Positions 5,308 to 7,973 of a DNA stretch of 7,973 nt are shown piece after piece. Below the pieces are notes generated by a model. The model was not told the DNA's origin and searched no databases. It was given only the letters and a program-made list of their open reading frames with translations. The stretch is from Lachnospiraceae bacterium (GTDB lineage Bacteria > Bacillota_A > Clostridia > Lachnospirales > Lachnospiraceae): the NCBI GenBank assembly GCA_017613055.1, contig JAGAES010000065.1, forward strand, positions 1 to 7,973, read 5' to 3'. How positions within the stretch are numbered: position 1 is the stretch's first letter; every line of letters starts with the position of its first letter. The position numbers and the translations under genes are program-made.

Positions 5308-6969
5308 TTACTCTTCTGCTTTCGCTTCTTCGGGAGCAGCCTCTTCTTTCTTGGGTCTGTCCTTCAGAATCAGGTTCGTCAGGATACCGAGAATCAATGC
5401 GCATGCGATTGCGGTGATGGTTACCTGACCGAAGCTCAGCGTCAGACCGCCGATACCGGCAATCAGGATAACCGAAACCACGAACAGGTTGCGGTTCTCG
5501 CCGAGGTCGATGCCGTTCAGCATCTTAAGACCGGATACTGCGATAAATCCGTACAGAGCCATGCAGACGCCGCCGATTACGCAGTTCGGAACGGACGAAA
5601 GGAATGCCACGAACGGGGAAAGGAACGAAACAACCATCGCCATGATTGCCGCCGTGAAGATTGTCAGAACCGAAGCGTTGCCGGTGATGGCCACGCAGCC
5701 GATGGACTCGCCGTAGGTCGTGTTCGGGCAGCCGCCGAAGAACGCGCCCGCCATGGAGCCGACACCGTCGCCGAGGAGCGTTCTGTGAAGGCCGGGCTCC
5801 TTCAGGAGGTCTTTTTCAATAATCGAGGAAATGTTCTTATGGTCCGCAAGATGCTCGGCAAATACGACGAATGCAACCGGTACGTATGCCGCAAGAATCT
5901 GCAGGAAGTATGCTCCGGTAATCTCTTCGGAGAATGCGTCGAACGCCTTCACGAAGGAGAATCCCGGAAGGGTCAGGAAGGTCGCAAGACCTACGCCGTC
6001 CTTCGTCAGATTCGTGAAGTTGCTGAGGTCGATGATTACGAGTGCGGAGTTGTCCGCAGCCTTGCCGATGATTGTGAAAATCAGTGCAAGCGCGTAACCT
6101 GCAAGGATACCGATAATGAACGGAATCAGCTTCATCGTCTTCTTACCGAATACCGAGCAGATCATCGTGACAGCCAGCGTAAGAAGTCCGCAGATCAGGC
6201 ACAGATAACCGTTCAGGGCGGAAGGCTGGGCTTCCTTCACCGTTGCCTTTACTTTGAAGGTGTAAACCTTCTCGTCCTTGCCCTCATCGTTTTCTTTCGT
6301 CTCTTCCGAGAAGATAACGTGGTTCACATTTTCATGCTCGCCTGCCTCAAGCGCGTTGAAGCCTACAACCTTATCCGGGTCAACGCCGGACTTTGCGAGA
6401 ACATAAAGGCGGTTGATGTCATCGACAGTCCTTCCGTTCATCTCGCTCTGCGTTAACTTTACTTCATATTCGTTGTCAACGGAAATCTCCGTGTTCGCGC
6501 TCTTAAGCGGACTCGAAAGGTTTCCGACCGCATTGGCCGCAAGGGAGAGACCGATGATGGCAACCGTGGGACCGATGATAACAGCCGGCATCAGCTTATC
6601 AATCCAGGCAACGCCGCATACTTTAACGACAAATGCGATGATTACATATACAAGACCTGCAAGAATCGCACCGAGAATCAGTCCGAAATATCCGACTGCC
6701 ATCGAAACGCCGCCGGCAAATGCCGCGCTCATGGATCCGAGAAATGCGAACGAAGAACCTAAGAATACGGGGCTCTTACGCTTTGTGAAAAGCACATAGA
6801 CGATGGTGCCGACGCCTGCGCCGAACAATGCGGCTGCGGGGTCCATGCCGTTTCCGATAATAATCGGGACAAGCAATGTCGCCGACATGATGGCAAGCAG
6901 CTGCTGAAGCGCGAACACAATCAGCTTGCCGCCTTTCGGCTTGTCATCAACCTGATAGATAAGTTTCAT
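5308..6969 (-). CDS. uraA: NCS2 uracil-type permease (UraA/PyrP group) with an enlarged loop
   Basis: This 553-residue membrane protein belongs to the nucleobase-cation symporter-2 family, which imports uracil or purines with protons. The N-terminal ALQQLLAIMSATLLVP (20-35) and the TM3 motif FLGSSFAFLG (69-78) are typical. The binding-site helices carry FAEHLADHKN (370-379, Glu372) and GGCPNTTYGESIG (412-424, Glu421). The PNTTYGE form marks the uracil branch (UraA, PyrP, RutG) rather than the xanthine/urate branch. E. coli UraA has about 430 residues. The extra length is mainly an insertion of about 100 hydrophilic, acidic residues (about 151-252) in the loop after TM5, plus a charged C-terminal tail (KKEEAAPEEAKAEE). 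AGGAGG (6975-6980) is 5 bases before the ATG. The gene has its own promoter within an inverted repeat and its own terminator. No pyrimidine genes adjoin it. Uracil is the likeliest substrate, but this is family-level inference. Confidence 0.92.
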   Translation of the reverse strand: MKLIYQVDDKPKGGKLIVFALQQLLAIMSATLLVPIIIGNGMDPAAALFGAGVGTIVYVLFTKRKSPVFLGSSFAFLGSMSAAFAGGVSMAVGYFGLILGAILAGLVYVIIAFVVKVCGVAWIDKLMPAVIIGPTVAIIGLSLAANAVGNLSSPLKSANTEISVDNEYEVKLTQSEMNGRTVDDINRLYVLAKSGVDPDKVVGFNALEAGEHENVNHVIFSEETKENDEGKDEKVYTFKVKATVKEAQPSALNGYLCLICGLLTLAVTMICSVFGKKTMKLIPFIIGILAGYALALIFTIIGKAADNSALVIIDLSNFTNLTKDGVGLATFLTLPGFSFVKAFDAFSEEITGAYFLQILAAYVPVAFVVFAEHLADHKNISSIIEKDLLKEPGLHRTLLGDGVGSMAGAFFGGCPNTTYGESIGCVAITGNASVLTIFTAAIMAMVVSFLSPFVAFLSSVPNCVIGGVCMALYGFIAVSGLKMLNGIDLGENRNLFVVSVILIAGIGGLTLSFGQVTITAIACALILGILTNLILKDRPKKEEAAPEEAKAEE

Positions 6970-6974
6970 AGATA

Positions 6975-6980
6975 CCTCCT
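6975..6980 (-). promoter_or_regulatory. Strong Shine-Dalgarno sequence of the NCS2 permease
   Basis: On the minus strand a full AGGAGG stands 5 bases before the ATG at 6969. It fixes the start and suggests efficient translation once the message is made, in contrast to the weak site before the ArsB-type gene. Confidence 0.85.
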
Positions 6981-7013
6981 CGATGAATTGATAAGCTTAA
7001 GTCGGGGCGCAAA

Positions 7014-7066
7014 ATGTGCCGTGATTATCACATTTGCCCCTTCTATGTGATAATAGCACGGCACAT
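7014..7066. promoter_or_regulatory. 53-base inverted repeat overlapping the permease promoter (operator-like)
   Basis: On the plus strand ATGTGCCGTG (7014-7023) and ATTATCACAT (7024-7033) are repeated in reverse complement as ATGTGATAAT (7045-7054) and CACGGCACAT (7057-7066). The only irregularity is AG at 7055-7056, with an 11-base centre (7034-7044), so 20 of 20 arm positions pair. Within the left arm, GTGATTATCAC (7021-7031) is itself a palindrome. The right arm covers the -10 element and part of the spacer of the leftward promoter; the left arm lies about 10 to 30 bases inside the predicted transcript. This placement suits a repressor that binds both arms. If transcribed whole from further upstream, it could also fold into a long hairpin followed by TTTGCG. 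Confidence 0.72.
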
Positions 7067-7078
7067 ATCATTTGTAAA
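7050..7078 (-). promoter_or_regulatory. Sigma-A-type promoter of the NCS2 permease
   Basis: On the minus strand TTTACA (7078-7073) and TATTAT (7055-7050) are separated by 17 bases. Transcription would start near 7043, giving a leader of about 74 bases. The -10 element lies inside one arm of the inverted repeat at 7014-7066. No PyrR-binding-loop or purine-riboswitch consensus was recognised in the leader. Confidence 0.75.
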
Positions 7079-7081
7079 CAC

Positions 7082-7095
7082 TTTTTCGCGAAAAA
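7082..7095. repeat. Perfect 14-bp palindrome upstream of the permease promoter
   Basis: TTTTTCGCGAAAAA is fully self-complementary. It sits just upstream of the -35 element of the leftward promoter, about 39 to 52 bases before the predicted start. It could be a protein-binding site or simply an A/T-rich upstream element; part of it also serves as the T-run of the putative terminator beside it. Confidence 0.5.
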
Positions 7096-7128
7096 CTACA
7101 AGATGTTGTGTTATTCTATCGTTGTAGT
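7091..7128 (-). terminator. Possible terminator of the CmpB-like gene
   Basis: On the minus strand ACTACAA (7128-7122) and TTGTAGT (7101-7095) can pair as a 7-bp stem. Three more pairs (GAT/ATC) are possible past a bulged C. The stem is followed by TTTT (7094-7091). The stem is A/T-rich with a long loop, so it is weak, but it is the only terminator-like structure after the gene ending at 7181. Confidence 0.4.
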
Positions 7129-7180
7129 ACAAGGTGATGTGGTTGCGGTGTAAAGAGTGTTGACGTTTTGCAGGCGGAAT

Positions 7181-7973
7181 TCACTGGGATTTACCATCGG
7201 AATCCGAAGCGTCCTGAGAAGGCTCTGTTCTCTTCTCTTCCGCCTTACCTGCCTTCCGCCTCAGATCAAGCGCCGGGAAAGCGTTCGCAAGACGCCGCTC
7301 GGTAAAGGATGCGCGGAAGCTCATCTTCTCATACCGTTCGCGGATGCGGTTCAGACGGTTTAAGAGACCTTCCATTCGTTCCCTGCTGCTCTTCGCAAGT
7401 CCGTCTCGGGTGTCTTCAAGACTCTTCTTCAGGCGGTCTCTCTCATATTCCATGCGCCCGAGGAACAGCTCGCGGTTCTCCGCCATACTGAGTTCGAGTG
7501 CCTCGCGTTTCTCCACATAGGCATCGCGTGTCTCCAGCAGGAATTCTTTGCTTTCTTCGCCTTTCTTCATGGCATTTAACGTGCTTTCATGGATGTTCGT
7601 GCCGAGGAAATTCGCAATGTCGTCCATCGTGTCGGAAATGCCCTTCGCGATGCGGAGACGGATCTGCAGCTTGCGGATTTCGATGACGGTCACGGTCCAG
7701 TCGGCAAGGTACACGGCCGCCGCAATGCAGAGCAGGACGATGCAGAGGCGTTTCGGGAGGAGGGCGTAACATCGTTCGGCGAGCGGATGAACCGTCACCA
7801 TCGCTCCCGTGGCGGCGAGCCCCCAGATCAGCGAGAAACGGACGCAGATATAGCCGTGCAGATTGAACGGTTCTTTCGAGTAGTCCCACCATTTTTCGTG
7901 GAACAGTTTTTCGAGAATCCAGCCGGTCAGAAACTCAAGCAGGGTCGCAAGGACAATCGACGCCCCGAACAGA
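7181..7973 (-). CDS. CmpB-family membrane protein with long charged helical tail (5' partial)
   Basis: The frame is open to the right edge, so 263 residues are visible and the true start lies outside. The ATG at 7801 is internal. Visible residues 11-45 carry the hallmark of the ABC_trans_CmpB family (a 'putative ABC transporter permease' annotation of unproven function): LEFLTGWILEKLF, then WWDYS and PFNLHGYICVR. Hydrophobic stretches at about 46-66 and 78-98 complete the membrane part. From about residue 101 (base 7672 leftwards) the protein becomes a highly charged helical tail of about 160 residues. It has many Glu, Arg and Lys in heptad-like spacing and contains MKKGEESKEF, RMEYERDRLKKSLEDTR and RLNRIRERYEK, ending in a hydrophilic Lys/Glu/Ser segment. 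The tail is probably a cytoplasmic coiled coil. No ATPase or solute-binding gene is adjacent, so a transport role is not supported here. Confidence 0.85.
   Translation of the reverse strand, partial: LFGASIVLATLLEFLTGWILEKLFHEKWWDYSKEPFNLHGYICVRFSLIWGLAATGAMVTVHPLAERCYALLPKRLCIVLLCIAAAVYLADWTVTVIEIRKLQIRLRIAKGISDTMDDIANFLGTNIHESTLNAMKKGEESKEFLLETRDAYVEKREALELSMAENRELFLGRMEYERDRLKKSLEDTRDGLAKSSRERMEGLLNRLNRIRERYEKMSFRASFTERRLANAFPALDLRRKAGKAEEKRTEPSQDASDSDGKSQ

Noticed and set aside
5785..6456. Plus-strand 223-codon open frame inside the permease gene
   Set aside because: It is antisense to conserved NCS2 transmembrane segments; its product is charged, Cys-rich and without family features. 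It is a shadow of codon bias on the other strand.
7181..7801. A complete 206-residue gene starting at the ATG at 7801
   Set aside because: The frame stays open to the window edge, and the upstream 57 residues contain the conserved CmpB-family motifs, so 7801 is an internal Met. The GGGAG before it is only 2 bases away.

Overview
This 8 kb window looks like a chromosomal segment from a Gram-positive anaerobe of the Clostridia type (Bacillota). That is an inference from strong Shine-Dalgarno sequences (AAAGGAG, AGGAGG), near-consensus sigma-70/sigma-A promoters, short intergenic gaps, hairpin-plus-T-run terminators and families common in that phylum (DUF937, CmpB-like membrane proteins, DAGK_cat lipid kinases, NCS2 permeases). 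Base composition is moderate, a little above half G+C by eye. No phage, insertion sequence, CRISPR, tRNA or rRNA was seen.

Layout, left to right. The 3' end of an ABC exporter gene (+) enters from the left edge. It converges with a gene (-) for a four-helix membrane protein that has a Lys/Ala-rich N-terminal tail and a C-terminal Cys/His motif like a small zinc-binding domain. A 194-base intergenic region carries two divergent promoters. One drives that gene. The other drives a rightward cluster: a DUF937-type protein with a very lysine-rich tail, a GtrB/DPM-like membrane glycosyltransferase, and a diacylglycerol-kinase-family lipid kinase whose start overlaps the glycosyltransferase stop (ATGA). 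A bidirectional terminator closes this cluster against a leftward ArsB/NhaD-type ion transporter. Upstream of the transporter, and separated from it by a terminator, is a leftward NCS2 uracil-type permease with an insertion of about 100 residues. Its promoter lies inside a 53-base inverted repeat that looks like an operator. The right edge holds a leftward CmpB-family membrane protein with a long charged helical tail; its start lies beyond the window.

How the genes may work together. The rightward cluster plausibly serves envelope lipid/glycan metabolism: the glycosyltransferase family charges polyprenyl phosphate with a sugar, and the lipid kinase family recycles diacylglycerol released during envelope polymer synthesis. 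The DUF937 protein has no established role, but shared transcription links it to them. The other genes look like independent transporter or membrane units with their own promoters or terminators.

I see no clearly new multi-gene system. The points most worth following are the promoter-embedded inverted repeat before the permease, the enlarged loop in that permease, and the two divergent genes that both carry histone-H1-like Lys/Ala tails.
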